Of a stretch of DNA of 44,130 nucleotides, positions 15,968 through 25,171 are shown in pieces (the stretch's first letter is position 1; every line of letters begins with the position of its first letter). The notes under the pieces are model-generated. The model ran no database searches. It saw only the letters and a program-made list of their open reading frames with translations, and was not told where the DNA came from. The position numbers and the translations under genes were made by a program. Source of the stretch: Catenibacterium sp. co_0103 (GTDB lineage Bacteria > Bacillota_I > Bacilli_A > Erysipelotrichales > Coprobacillaceae); contig NZ_RCYB01000012.1 in NCBI RefSeq assembly GCF_004168205.1, positions 1 to 44,130 on the forward strand, read 5' to 3'.

Positions 15968-17407
15968 ATGAATACATTAGATAAAGTATCACATGCAGCT
16001 GAAAGAAAAGCGATGGAAGTTGCGATTGATCATATTGAGAAGGGGTTGGATAAAGACCGTACAGGAGAATATTTGAAGCTCATTGACTTGGCTGAAAAGT
16101 TTTATGGTAAAGGGCTTAGTAAAGAAAGCTATGACGCAGTGAGAATTGCGGTACAGGATCCAAGCAACAAATGGGTGAATTACATTAATAGTGTGATTGA
16201 TGAAGCTAATCCAGAATTCATTAAGAAGACAGCTTTGAATCTTGGCTATGAAGCATTCTTTAGAGGTACAAAAACAATCCGTGAAAACAGAAAAAAATAT
16301 AATTGTAATATCCCTTGGCTCATTCTTTTTGATCCAACAAGTGCCTGCAATATGCATTGTGAAGGATGCTGGAGTGGTACTTATGGACATAAAAGCAACT
16401 TAACTTTTGAAGATATGGATAAGATTGTCACACAAGGTAAAGAATTAGGTGTCTATCTTTACTTATTAACTGGTGGGGAACCACTTGTAAAGAAGAAAGA
16501 AATCATTAAATTAGCTGAAAAGCATAATGATGTAGAATTCGCAATCTTCTCTAATTCTACTTTGATTGATGATGCGTTCTGTAAAGAACTTGTTAGACTT
16601 GGTAATATTACATTCTTATTATCAATTGAAGGTACTCCAGAAACAAATGATGCAAGACGTGGTGCAGGTCATTTTGAAGCTGTTATGAAGGCTATGGATC
16701 TCTTAAAGAAATATGGTATTGTCTTTGGTACATCTATCTGCTATACAAAATATAATGTAGAAGCAGTCACAAGTGATGAATTCTTTAAGATGATTACTGA
16801 TAAAGGGGCTCGTTTTGGTTTCTATTTCCATTATATGCCAGTAGGAAACAACGCAGTTACTGACTTACTTCCTACGATCCAGCAGAGAAAATATATGATT
16901 GATCGTATTAGATATATCCGTTCTGATGAATGTAATATTAACTTCTATCCAATGGATTTCCAGAATGATGGTGAATATGTTGGTGGATGTATTGCAGGTG
17001 GTAGAAACTACTTCCATATCAACTCTAATGGTGATGCAGAACCATGTGTATTTATTCATTATTCAAATACAAATATTCATGATAATTCTATTCTTGAAAT
17101 GTTGCAGTCACCTTTATTCATGGCTTATCATGAAGGACAGCCATTTAATGAAAACCATTTAAGACCTTGTCCAATGTTAGAAAACCCATCATTATTAAGA
17201 GAAATGGTGAAACGTACAGGTGCGCATGATACAAATATGGAATCTCCTGAAACAGCAGACCACTTATGTGATAAATGTGAAGACTATGCAAAAGAATGGG
17301 CGCCTATTGCAGAAGAATATTGGAAGGATCACAAGCATCCTCGTCCTAAATATGAAAACTATGCACCTAAGAGAATGGAAGAATTAGGCTTACATAACGA
17401 AGAATAA
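15968..17407 (+). CDS. Radical SAM protein with SPASM-like C-terminal cysteines
   Basis: A 479-residue protein. After a ~115-residue helical N-terminal region without known motifs comes the radical SAM core: CNMHCEGCW (~residues 126-134) gives the CxxxCxxC that binds the 4Fe-4S cluster, and LTGGEPL binds S-adenosylmethionine. The C-terminal third has further cysteines (GGCIAGG, EPCVF, RPCPM, CDKC), consistent with a SPASM/auxiliary-cluster region. Such proteins modify peptides or small molecules, but no precursor peptide, transporter pair or partner enzyme is adjacent, apart from the MATE exporter 115 bp downstream, behind a terminator. I do not know its product. Own promoter and terminator. 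Confidence 0.85.
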   Translation: MNTLDKVSHAAERKAMEVAIDHIEKGLDKDRTGEYLKLIDLAEKFYGKGLSKESYDAVRIAVQDPSNKWVNYINSVIDEANPEFIKKTALNLGYEAFFRGTKTIRENRKKYNCNIPWLILFDPTSACNMHCEGCWSGTYGHKSNLTFEDMDKIVTQGKELGVYLYLLTGGEPLVKKKEIIKLAEKHNDVEFAIFSNSTLIDDAFCKELVRLGNITFLLSIEGTPETNDARRGAGHFEAVMKAMDLLKKYGIVFGTSICYTKYNVEAVTSDEFFKMITDKGARFGFYFHYMPVGNNAVTDLLPTIQQRKYMIDRIRYIRSDECNINFYPMDFQNDGEYVGGCIAGGRNYFHINSNGDAEPCVFIHYSNTNIHDNSILEMLQSPLFMAYHEGQPFNENHLRPCPMLENPSLLREMVKRTGAHDTNMESPETADHLCDKCEDYAKEWAPIAEEYWKDHKHPRPKYENYAPKRMEELGLHNEE

Positions 17408-17413
17408 CTATGG

Positions 17414-17435
17414 GGCAGTAGAGATACTGCCTTTT
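17414..17435 (+). terminator. Terminator after the radical SAM gene
   Basis: GGCAGTA and TACTGCC close a GAGA loop and are followed by four Ts, seven bases after the stop codon. Confidence 0.8.
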
Positions 17436-17474
17436 AGTATGCAATTTAGTTATAGTGCCCTTCAGCATTGGTAT

Positions 17475-17503
17475 TTTACTTTTATTTCTTTGTTGTTTAG
17501 AAT
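17475..17503 (+). promoter_or_regulatory. Promoter of the second MATE gene
   Basis: TTTACT (17475-17480) and TAGAAT (17498-17503) are 17 bp apart, about 20 bp before the start codon. Confidence 0.6.
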
Positions 17504-17522
17504 GGTGTCATGGAGGTAAATT

Positions 17523-18854
17523 ATGACATTCACAAACAAGGATTTAAAAAACATGATCATCCCATTGTTCTTTGAACAATTATTAGTCATGTTAGTAGGT
17601 ATTATAGATACTTTTATTGTGAGCTTTGTGGGAGAAAGTGCGGTATCAGGGGTTTCACTTGTAAACTCATTTAATACAATCTTTATTTATTTGTTTACAG
17701 CACTTGCATCGGGTGGGGCAGTTGTGATCAGCCAATATATTGGACGTAAAGAACAAGAAGCCACTAACCGTGCTTCAGGACAGTTATTGATGTTTTCTAT
17801 TGTCTTCTCATTTATATTGATGATACTTGTCTTGATTTTCAATGAGTCACTTTTAAGACTCTTATTTGGTCGTGTAGAAAACTCAGTAATGCAGGCTTGT
17901 ATCACCTATTTAAGAATATCAGCTTATTCTTATCCAGCCCTCGCTATTTATAATGCAGGTGCTGCTTTATATCGCTCTATGGCTAAAACATCTACAACTA
18001 TGTATATTTCTATCGCATCTAATATTATTAACTGTATTGGAAACTGCATAGGTGTTTTTGTTTTACATGCTGGTGTGGCAGGTGTTGCCTATCCTTCACT
18101 GATTGCTAGAGTTTTTTCTGCAGTAGTGATTACATTCTTATGCTTCAATAAGACACTGACTACTTATTATGAAAAGAAGCATATATTTGTATTTGATGCT
18201 AAGATGTTGAAAAGAGTATTGAATATTGCGGTTCCTAATGGGATTGAACAAGGGATCTTTCAGTTAGTTAAAGTAGCCTTGAGTTCAGTTGTTGCTTTAT
18301 TTGGTACTTATCAGATTGCAGCCAATGGTGTGGCCCAAAGTATCTGGTCACTTGCAGCCTTAGTGGGTGTTACAATGGGTCCTGTCTTTATTACGGTCAT
18401 AGGACAGTGCATGGGAGCAAAGGATATAGATAATGCACATTATTACTTTAAGAAGCTGATGAAGATCACAGTAATCTTCTCTATTATATGGAATGCATTC
18501 ATTCTTCTTATTACTCCACTATTCTTACAATATTATCAATTATCATCAGAAACTAAACATCTAGTCTTTGTTTTGGTTATTATTCATAATATTTTTAATA
18601 CGATTGCGTTCCCGTTCTCTGGACCACTTTCAAATGGATTACGTGCGACAGGAGATGTCAAATATACAATGATTGTATCAATCTTGAGTACAGTCGTCGT
18701 AAGAGGAATACTCTCTATTATATTTGGTATTACATTCAATCTAGGTGTGATTGGTATTGCCTTAGCAATGTGTGCTGACTGGTCAATGCGTGCTATTATA
18801 TTCCATTTACGTTATCAATCAGATAAGTGGACACAATTTAGTGTAATTGAATAA
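17523..18854 (+). CDS. MATE-family efflux transporter (second copy)
   Basis: A 443-residue membrane protein of about 12 helices in two halves. PLFFEQLLVMLVGIIDTFIV at the start and the later VPNGIEQGIFQLVKVALSS are typical openings of the two MATE halves, and FSGPLSNGLRATGDVKYT matches the loop seen in the family. It exports an unknown cationic compound driven by Na+ or H+. Start ATG 17523 follows GGAGG. It sits between the radical SAM gene and the Bce module, with terminators on both sides, so a shared function with either is possible but not shown. Confidence 0.9.
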   Translation: MTFTNKDLKNMIIPLFFEQLLVMLVGIIDTFIVSFVGESAVSGVSLVNSFNTIFIYLFTALASGGAVVISQYIGRKEQEATNRASGQLLMFSIVFSFILMILVLIFNESLLRLLFGRVENSVMQACITYLRISAYSYPALAIYNAGAALYRSMAKTSTTMYISIASNIINCIGNCIGVFVLHAGVAGVAYPSLIARVFSAVVITFLCFNKTLTTYYEKKHIFVFDAKMLKRVLNIAVPNGIEQGIFQLVKVALSSVVALFGTYQIAANGVAQSIWSLAALVGVTMGPVFITVIGQCMGAKDIDNAHYYFKKLMKITVIFSIIWNAFILLITPLFLQYYQLSSETKHLVFVLVIIHNIFNTIAFPFSGPLSNGLRATGDVKYTMIVSILSTVVVRGILSIIFGITFNLGVIGIALAMCADWSMRAIIFHLRYQSDKWTQFSVIE

Positions 18855-18877
18855 AGAGACATTTTCGTCTCTTTTTT
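18854..18877 (+). terminator. Terminator after the second MATE gene
   Basis: AAGAGAC and GTCTCTT arms enclose ATTTTC and run into Ts. A TATAAT at 18881-18886 follows directly and is the likely -10 box for the response regulator gene. Confidence 0.85.
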
Positions 18878-18905
18878 GTGTATAATAAACTAGAGGTGGT
18901 TATAC

Positions 18906-19592
18906 ATGCAGAAAATAATGATTGTAGAAGATGATGAAATTATTGCTTCTTCTATAAAAAAACATCTAGAAAAGTGGAACTATGATGTGTTTGTAGTGAA
19001 TGATTTTGAAAATGTTTTAGAAGACTTTAGAAACTATGAACCATTACTTATATTATTAGATATCTCTCTGCCTTACTACAATGGTTATTATTGGTGTCAG
19101 GAAATAAGAAAAGAATCAGAAGTGCCTATTATCTTTATTTCTTCTACAAGTGAGAATATGAATATCGTTATGGCAATGAATATGGGGGCAGATGATTTTA
19201 TTAATAAGCCTTTTGACTTAACGGTACTCACGGCTAAGTTACAGGCAATACTTAGACGTACCTATTCATTTAATAAAACACAAAATGTCTTGAACTATCA
19301 CTCACTGACTCTTGATTTATTAAAAGGTGTCATTAGCTATCATGAAGACTCTATAGAACTCACTAAAACAGAACTTAAGATCATGCAGATTTTATTTGAA
19401 CATGCCGGACAGATTGTCTCTAGAGATACAATCATGGAAGCTCTCTGGCAAAGTGAAGCTTTTGTAGATGATAATACATTAAGTGTAAATATCAATCGCT
19501 TAAGAAAGAAATTAGATGCTTTTTCTTTACCACAGCTTATTCATACAAAGAAAGGGATAGGGTATCAGTTATATTATGAAGACATACATTAA
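18906..19592 (+). CDS. bceR: BceR-like response regulator (OmpR family)
   Basis: A 228-residue regulator with a receiver domain (acidic pair near 8-10, phospho-acceptor Asp52 in LLDISLPYYNG, Lys in INKPFD) and an OmpR-type winged-helix domain from ~130 to 226 (VDDNTLSVNINRLRKKL). It is the first gene of a BceRS-BceAB module, in which the transporter itself senses peptide antibiotics that bind lipid II cycle intermediates and signals through the kinase to induce its own genes. GAGGTGG lies before the ATG. Its stop overlaps the kinase gene by 17 bp. The symbol reflects type; the inducing peptide is unknown. Confidence 0.9.
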   Translation: MQKIMIVEDDEIIASSIKKHLEKWNYDVFVVNDFENVLEDFRNYEPLLILLDISLPYYNGYYWCQEIRKESEVPIIFISSTSENMNIVMAMNMGADDFINKPFDLTVLTAKLQAILRRTYSFNKTQNVLNYHSLTLDLLKGVISYHEDSIELTKTELKIMQILFEHAGQIVSRDTIMEALWQSEAFVDDNTLSVNINRLRKKLDAFSLPQLIHTKKGIGYQLYYEDIH

Positions 19593-20550
19593 AGACCATT
19601 ATCGTTATTATCTTGTTTATCTGGTGATGATTTTCTTGTTTGATCTGATCCTCTTATTATGTGATGTTTCTATTTCATTGCTTTATTATCCTACCTGTTT
19701 ATGTTTCTTTTTTGTGATTGTTTATTTTAGTTATGACTATTACAAATATAATAACAAGATCAAAGCACTTAAGTATGCTTTACATCTTGATCATATTTAC
19801 TTAGAAAATATTCCGACTCCAGAGAATGCTTTAGAAGATTCTTATTATGCACTTGTAGATAAGATTATCCAGGCTAATATTGTCCTTAATAATCAGAAGG
19901 ATACAAGCTATCATGAACTATCTGATTATATGACACTCTGGGTTCATCAGATTAAGACACCTATCGCAGGACTAAGATTACTCATACAATCAGGTGAGTT
20001 ATCACCACATCTACTATCCATGCAGATATTACGTATTGAACAGTATGTGGATATGATGATGTACTATGTCAAGATGGGACATATGAATCAGGATTTAAAA
20101 ATTGGTCATTATAAAATAGGGGATATAGTAAATGGAGTTGTCAAGAAACAATCCTTATTCTTTATTCATAAGAAGATTTCTCTTCAGCTAGAAGAGCTAG
20201 ATGAAGAGATAGTTACGGATGAGAAGTGGACTTCTTTTATTATTGAACAGATCTTATCCAATGCCTTGAAGTATACTAAAGAAGGTTCTATTCGCATTTA
20301 TATGAAGGGTTATACATTATATATAGAAGATACAGGAATTGGTATCAAGAAAGAGGACTTGCCTCGTGTCTTTGAAAAAGGCTTTACTGGTACAAATGGA
20401 CGTATTGATAAGAAGGCGAGTGGATTAGGCTTATATCTTGTTAAGAATATATGTGATATTTTGGGTTATCCTATTCATATAGAGTCTGAAGTAAATAAAG
20501 GGACAACTGTTTCTATATGTTTTGAAAAGAAACCTCTTATTGTAGAGTAA
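19576..20550 (+). CDS. bceS: BceS-like intramembrane-sensing histidine kinase
   Basis: A 324-residue kinase. Two membrane helices fall within residues ~10-58 with almost nothing between them, the hallmark of intramembrane-sensing kinases that have no ligand domain and depend on a partner ABC transporter. The phosphorylated His lies in LWVHQIKTPIAG (~residue 125). The ATP-binding lid shows EQILSNALKYTKEG, EDTGIGI and GLGLYLVKNI. It lies between its response regulator gene (17-bp overlap) and the transporter genes. Confidence 0.92.
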   Translation: MKTYIKDHYRYYLVYLVMIFLFDLILLLCDVSISLLYYPTCLCFFFVIVYFSYDYYKYNNKIKALKYALHLDHIYLENIPTPENALEDSYYALVDKIIQANIVLNNQKDTSYHELSDYMTLWVHQIKTPIAGLRLLIQSGELSPHLLSMQILRIEQYVDMMMYYVKMGHMNQDLKIGHYKIGDIVNGVVKKQSLFFIHKKISLQLEELDEEIVTDEKWTSFIIEQILSNALKYTKEGSIRIYMKGYTLYIEDTGIGIKKEDLPRVFEKGFTGTNGRIDKKASGLGLYLVKNICDILGYPIHIESEVNKGTTVSICFEKKPLIVE

Positions 20551-20551
20551 C

Positions 20552-20565
20552 TTACAAAATTGTAA
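20552..20565. promoter_or_regulatory. BceR-type operator upstream of the ABC transporter genes
   Basis: TTACA-AAAT-TGTAA fits the TNACA-N4-TGTAA inverted repeat described for Bacillus Bce-like response regulators, and sits in a 16-bp near-palindrome (CTTACAA/TTGTAAG). A further TGTAAG half-site starts 21 bp downstream, two helical turns away, resembling the secondary site reported there. A TATAGT -10 box lies at 20625-20630. Confidence 0.75.
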
Positions 20566-20653
20566 GATAAGAGACTTATTCTGTAAGGTGAATCAATGGC
20601 AGATATGTTTCAAAATAATTAAACTATAGTTGTAACGAAGGAGGAAAACATAT

Positions 20654-21412
20654 ATGTCATTATTAGAAGTTAAAAACTTAAAAAAAGTCTATACAACACG
20701 TTTTTCATCTCAGCAGGTCACTGCTCTGTCTAATGTCTCTTTTTCAGTAGAAGAAGGGGAATATGTCGCTATTATGGGTGAATCAGGAAGTGGTAAGACA
20801 ACACTTTTAAATATCCTAGCATCTCTAGATACACCGACAAGTGGCGAAGTACTACTTAACGGAGAAGATATTACTAAAATCAGTGAAAAGCATATTTCAC
20901 AGTTTAGAAGAAAAAATCTTGGATTTGTATTTCAGGATTTCAACTTATTAGATACATTCTCTTTACGCGATAATATCTTTTTACCTTTAGTTTTATCTAA
21001 AGAAAACTATGATGTGATGGAAACTAAATTGAATCACTTAGCACCACAGCTAGGTATTGAATCACTACTGGATAAATACCCTTATGAAGTATCAGGAGGA
21101 CAGAAACAAAGAGTAGCCGTCGCAAGAGCTTTAATTACTCATCCTCAGATTATCTTAGCTGATGAACCAACAGGTGCTCTGGATTCTAAATCTACAGATG
21201 ATTTATTGAATATCTTTGATCATGTAAATAAAGAAGGACAGACCATTGTGATGGTTACTCATAGTACTAAAGCAGCCAGCTTTGCGAAACGTGTCTTATT
21301 TATACGTGATGGACAGGTCTATCATCAGATCTATAAAGGAGATAAGACAAACGAAGAGATGTATCAGGCAATCAGTGATACACTTACACTACTGCAGACA
21401 GGAGGTAAGTAA
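20654..21412 (+). CDS. bceA: BceA-like ABC transporter ATPase
   Basis: A 252-residue ATPase of the MacB/LolD/BceA subfamily. Walker A is GESGSGKTT (~residues 41-49), the Q-loop is FVFQDFNLLDTFS, the signature is VSGGQKQRVAVARAL and Walker B is IILADEPTGALD. The extended C-terminal tail fits BceA. With the permease it frees lipid II cycle targets from antimicrobial peptides and acts as the sensor for the kinase. AAGGAGG precedes the ATG, and the permease gene follows after 2 bp. Confidence 0.95.
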   Translation: MSLLEVKNLKKVYTTRFSSQQVTALSNVSFSVEEGEYVAIMGESGSGKTTLLNILASLDTPTSGEVLLNGEDITKISEKHISQFRRKNLGFVFQDFNLLDTFSLRDNIFLPLVLSKENYDVMETKLNHLAPQLGIESLLDKYPYEVSGGQKQRVAVARALITHPQIILADEPTGALDSKSTDDLLNIFDHVNKEGQTIVMVTHSTKAASFAKRVLFIRDGQVYHQIYKGDKTNEEMYQAISDTLTLLQTGGK

Positions 21413-21414
21413 TC

Positions 21415-23403
21415 ATGTTTTATTTAAAACTTGCCCTGACAAATATTAAAAAGAATGGAAAAATCTATTTCCCATATCTTATTACAAGTATCTTTACTGT
21501 CATGATGTTTTATTGTGTAAAGTTCTTAGGTGGAGATAATGGCCTAAGAAAAGACAGTGAATCAGCAGCCATGATGATGAATCTTGGCGTGTATGTTGTG
21601 ATTATATTCTCAGTCATATTCTTATTATATATAAATAGCTTCCTCATGAAGAATCGTAAGAAGGAACTTGGACTCTATAATATATTAGGAATGGAAAAAC
21701 GTCATGTGATGTTGATTATCTTTTTTGAAACATTGATTGTTTATTTGATTTCTTTAGGGTTTGGTGTATTAACAGGTGTTCTATTCAGTAAGCTTATGAT
21801 GCTTATTTTAGTGAAGATATTGGCTATTCATACATCGATTGTATTTAGTATTGATATGAATGCGATTTTGATCACAACTCTTCTCTTTAGTGTTATTTTC
21901 TTTGTCTCATTTATGATCAATGCAGCTTCTATTCGTTTCTCTAATCCAATCCAGTTATTAAAGGGTGGACAGGTTGGAGAAAAGGAACCAAAGACAAAGT
22001 GGTTGATGACTTTAATAGGTGTCATCACACTAGGTGCTGGTTATACAATTGCCTTGTCGATTGAAGATCCAATCACTGCCCTTGTCTTATTCTTTGTGGC
22101 AGTTGTACTTGTTATTATTGGTACATATGCACTCTTTACGGCTGGCTCTATTGTAATTTTGAAAATATTAAAGAAGAATAAGAAGTATTACTATCAGACA
22201 AATCACTTCATCAGTGTGTCTCAGATGATGTATCGTATGAAGCAGAATGCAGTGGGACTTGCTAGTATCTGTATTTTATGTACATGTATTCTTGTCATGA
22301 TTACTTCTACATATACTCTTTATAGTGGCGTTTTTGATACTGTGAAAAAAAGTGTTCGTGCTGACTATAGTTATAAAGTAGGGAATATGGAAAAGGTGAA
22401 TATGGATGAAGAAATCATCAACCTTGAAAAGGACATTAAAACATCTCTTGCTTCTAAAAATATCGGTATTTCTCAAATGGCTTCTTTAAAGTATTGTAAT
22501 GTATTGGCTTCTCAAAATGGAACAGTTTTTACTGCGCCAGGAGAAGGTGGTAATAATAAGATTATTACAGTTCTTGGTATGACATTAGCTGATTACAATC
22601 GTATTTATAATCATCATGTCACTTTAAATGATCATGAAGTACTTTATAATTCTAATTATCATTTTAATCATGATTCAATGATGTTGAATAATCAATTGTA
22701 TTCATTAAAGATGGTTAAGAATGATCCCTGGTTTGTCAAGGATGATATTGCGAATGTAAATTCAGATAGTATTACATTTGTATTCAAGGATGATGCAGCT
22801 TTAAAACAGGCACTTACATTTGAACATCGTTCTTCCCCTTCTTATGTTTATGAAATATTAGTGGATTATAAAGGTGGTTATTTCAATTCAAAGGCTGAAA
22901 AAGTCATGCGTAAAACAACACAGAATTTCACTTTGAAAGTCAGTGAAAAGAATGATGGTGAAATCAGTTATTCTAATATGACTCGCTATGATAACTACCA
23001 ACTATTCAGTCAGATGTATGGTTCATTATTATTCTTAGGAATCTTTCTAGGTGTACTCTTTATGATGGCAACCGTATTGATTATGTATTATAAGCAGTTA
23101 TCTGAAGGCTATGAAGATCAGAAAAGATATGAAATATTGCAGAATGTAGGATTGAGTAAAAAAGAAGTCAGACAGGCTGTATCTTCACAGGTATTGATTT
23201 TCTTCTTTCTTCCTCTTGTAGTGGCAGTTATTCATATGTCTGTGGCATATAATATGATCTTAAAGATGTTTAAGGTAATGATTCTTAATGCCCCTCAGAC
23301 ATTTATTACATGTACTGTTGTATCAGTGATAGTACTTACTATTCTTTATACTATTGTTTATTTCTGTACAAGTCGTACATATTATAAGATTGTAAGAAAA
23401 TAA
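21415..23403 (+). CDS. bceB: BceB-like ABC transporter permease
   Basis: A 662-residue permease with ten predicted membrane helices and FtsX-like domains at both ends. A large non-membrane domain between about residues 310 and 530 is the extracellular domain that in BceB proteins decides which peptide is recognised. It matches the size of BceB/VraG (roughly 640-670). It completes the four-gene module and its stop is followed at once by a terminator. The divergence of the extracellular domain prevents a specificity prediction. Confidence 0.93.
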   Translation: MFYLKLALTNIKKNGKIYFPYLITSIFTVMMFYCVKFLGGDNGLRKDSESAAMMMNLGVYVVIIFSVIFLLYINSFLMKNRKKELGLYNILGMEKRHVMLIIFFETLIVYLISLGFGVLTGVLFSKLMMLILVKILAIHTSIVFSIDMNAILITTLLFSVIFFVSFMINAASIRFSNPIQLLKGGQVGEKEPKTKWLMTLIGVITLGAGYTIALSIEDPITALVLFFVAVVLVIIGTYALFTAGSIVILKILKKNKKYYYQTNHFISVSQMMYRMKQNAVGLASICILCTCILVMITSTYTLYSGVFDTVKKSVRADYSYKVGNMEKVNMDEEIINLEKDIKTSLASKNIGISQMASLKYCNVLASQNGTVFTAPGEGGNNKIITVLGMTLADYNRIYNHHVTLNDHEVLYNSNYHFNHDSMMLNNQLYSLKMVKNDPWFVKDDIANVNSDSITFVFKDDAALKQALTFEHRSSPSYVYEILVDYKGGYFNSKAEKVMRKTTQNFTLKVSEKNDGEISYSNMTRYDNYQLFSQMYGSLLFLGIFLGVLFMMATVLIMYYKQLSEGYEDQKRYEILQNVGLSKKEVRQAVSSQVLIFFFLPLVVAVIHMSVAYNMILKMFKVMILNAPQTFITCTVVSVIVLTILYTIVYFCTSRTYYKIVRK

Positions 23404-23426
23404 AAAAGGCTTTCGAGCCTTTTTTT
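23403..23426. terminator. Bidirectional terminator between bceB and the asparaginase gene
   Basis: AAAAAGGCT and AGCCTTTTT close a TTCG loop. T-tracts follow on both strands, so it serves both convergent genes. Confidence 0.88.
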
Positions 23427-24411
23427 AGTAGTTTAAGAAGTAATCGTTGATTACTTTTTTATCTTTTGTGATTGTGAGAGAAAGCATTAATAGAATACGT
23501 GCTTTATAAGGGGACAAGTTATTAGCCCCTAGACATACATGTTTAGGATCAAAATAATCATCCTGGAAGATAATACTGTTCGTTACACGGCTCGCACGTA
23601 CAAAGATAATACCCTGATCAGATAATTCTTCAATACGCTGACGCCATTCTTTAGAATAGTTTCCGCTACCTGTTCCGACAATCACAATACCTTCATTATT
23701 TTTTGCTAGAAAGTCAAGAATATCAGGAGAAGCACCTACATAATAGTCGGCAATTGCGACATGAGCTAAATCTTTGATTGGTTTACGTGAAAAGACTGAA
23801 TAAGTTGTATGTCTCTTTAATGGCTGAGAAGAGAAATAAACTTCATCATCCTTCATATAACCAAGATTAGCGAAAGCTCTCTGGTCGAAGGCATCAATCT
23901 TATAATTACTGATTTTCTGGATATCTCTACCGGAGAAAATAGTACTTGAGAATAAGCACATTACACCACGACCCCAAGCTTCACTATGACTTGCAAGCAT
24001 AATGGCCTGGAATAAGTTAAATGGTCCATCGGCACTTGTTGCAGTTGCAGGACGCATCGCACCTGTTAAAACAACAGGTTTTAATGTATTGACTGTTAAG
24101 TTTAAGAAGTAAGATGTTTCTTCCATTGTATCAGTTCCATGAGTCACTACAATACCATCAATATCCTGCTGATCTGCAAGTTTATTAATATGTTCAGTTA
24201 AGATCAACCATCTTTGATCATCAATTTCATTAGAATCAACAGAAAAGAGATTATCTAAAACAATCTCAACACGATCTCTTATATCTGGAATAGAAGCCAA
24301 TACTTCATCTACAGAAATAGTACCTGCTTCATAATTTGTTGTTTTACCTGCAGCGCCACTTCCTGCAATCGTACCACCTGTCGCAACAATCGCAATTTTT
24401 TTCTTTTTCAT
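23425..24411 (-). CDS. L-asparaginase (type II-like, no signal peptide)
   Basis: A 328-residue asparaginase hydrolysing L-asparagine to aspartate and ammonia. Catalytic threonines are in ATGGTIAGSG (~residue 13) and VVTHGTDTMEET (Thr-Asp pair ~95), and the catalytic Lys in FSGRDIQK. TGAMRPATATSADGPFNL is diagnostic of the family. The sequence resembles type II enzymes, but there is no export signal, so it acts in the cytoplasm. It has its own promoter and lies just downstream of a Crp/Fnr-type regulator, which may or may not control it. GAGGTG precedes the ATG. Confidence 0.93.
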   Translation of the reverse strand: MKKKKIAIVATGGTIAGSGAAGKTTNYEAGTISVDEVLASIPDIRDRVEIVLDNLFSVDSNEIDDQRWLILTEHINKLADQQDIDGIVVTHGTDTMEETSYFLNLTVNTLKPVVLTGAMRPATATSADGPFNLFQAIMLASHSEAWGRGVMCLFSSTIFSGRDIQKISNYKIDAFDQRAFANLGYMKDDEVYFSSQPLKRHTTYSVFSRKPIKDLAHVAIADYYVGASPDILDFLAKNNEGIVIVGTGSGNYSKEWRQRIEELSDQGIIFVRASRVTNSIIFQDDYFDPKHVCLGANNLSPYKARILLMLSLTITKDKKVINDYFLNY

Positions 24412-24433
24412 ATTTTTTTACACCTCGTCAATA

Positions 24434-24462
24434 ATTATATTTAAAACAAAACTTGAATGCAA
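24434..24462 (-). promoter_or_regulatory. Promoter of the asparaginase gene
   Basis: On the minus strand TTGCAT (24462-24457) and TATAAT (24439-24434) are 17 bp apart, seven bases past the stop codon of the regulator gene. Confidence 0.7.
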
Positions 24463-24468
24463 TAATCT

Positions 24469-25101
24469 CTATTCAGTGTGTTCTAGAATATGCTTCAATG
24501 TTTTAGAATCTGTTACAGAAACAATCCCATACTCATACAAAACAGCATTTTCCTCTTTTAATTTCTTCATAATACGTGATACAGTCACTCTATTCATATC
24601 TAAACATCCTGCAATATCTTCATGCGTATAAGGAATGGATTTTTTTCCGTTATCTGTTTCAATAAGAAGGAAGTCAGCTACTTTTTGCGTACTATTATAG
24701 TTCACTAATCTTTCAATTGTATGTGTCAAATAGTTGCATGTAGAAGTCAGATGCTGAAGCATAAGAATCATGAGATCGATATTTTTCTGTAATATAGGCA
24801 TCAAATCAGTAATATGACAACGGATGAATTCTACATCAGTAATCGTGGCCATATTCGCTTTACGTACAGAATGGTTTAAAAAAGAACCATCACCAAAAAT
24901 ACGTCCTTTCTTTAATACCTCCAAGGTAATCTGTTTTCCCTGTGAACTGCTTAAATAAGCACGTACACGACCTTTGATTAAAAGATAGATATCATTTGCA
25001 TCATCACTCTCATAAAAGATGACTGTCTTTGAAGGCAAGACACAACGTTCACCTACTGATTCAAATAAATAAAAATAGTTTTCTGGAATAATGATATTCA
25101 T
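24469..25101 (-). CDS. Crp/Fnr-family transcriptional regulator
   Basis: A 210-residue regulator with a cyclic-nucleotide-binding-like barrel (~residues 10-115, with KGRVRAYL and GRIFGDGSF) and a C-terminal winged helix (THEDIAGCLDMNRVTVSRIM). The usual cAMP-contacting Arg-Ser of true CRP is absent in the GDGSFLN segment, so another signal is likely, and no cysteine cluster typical of FNR is evident. I start it at ATG 25101 with GGGGGA upstream; the open frame to 25281 runs through the divergent gene and is spurious. A 14-bp palindrome lies in the divergent region. Confidence 0.88.
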   Translation of the reverse strand: MNIIIPENYFYLFESVGERCVLPSKTVIFYESDDANDIYLLIKGRVRAYLSSSQGKQITLEVLKKGRIFGDGSFLNHSVRKANMATITDVEFIRCHITDLMPILQKNIDLMILMLQHLTSTCNYLTHTIERLVNYNSTQKVADFLLIETDNGKKSIPYTHEDIAGCLDMNRVTVSRIMKKLKEENAVLYEYGIVSVTDSKTLKHILEHTE

Positions 25102-25113
25102 ATGTCCCCCATT

Positions 25114-25127
25114 GTAGCCTAGGCTAC
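25114..25127. promoter_or_regulatory. Perfect palindrome between the Crp/Fnr and YitT genes, candidate operator
   Basis: GTAGCCTAGGCTAC is a perfect 14-bp palindrome centred in the 70-bp divergent gap, 13 bp upstream of the regulator's start codon. It does not match the CRP (TGTGA-N6-TCACA) or FNR (TTGAT-N4-ATCAA) consensus. Autoregulation is the simplest reading. Confidence 0.5.
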
Positions 25128-25171
25128 TGTATTGCCTCTTTTTATCATTATAATATTCCTGGGTGATGAAA

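Noticed and set aside
4170..18854. The two MATE genes as a recent duplication
   Set aside because: Both are 443 residues long, but their sequences differ throughout; the equal length is coincidence.
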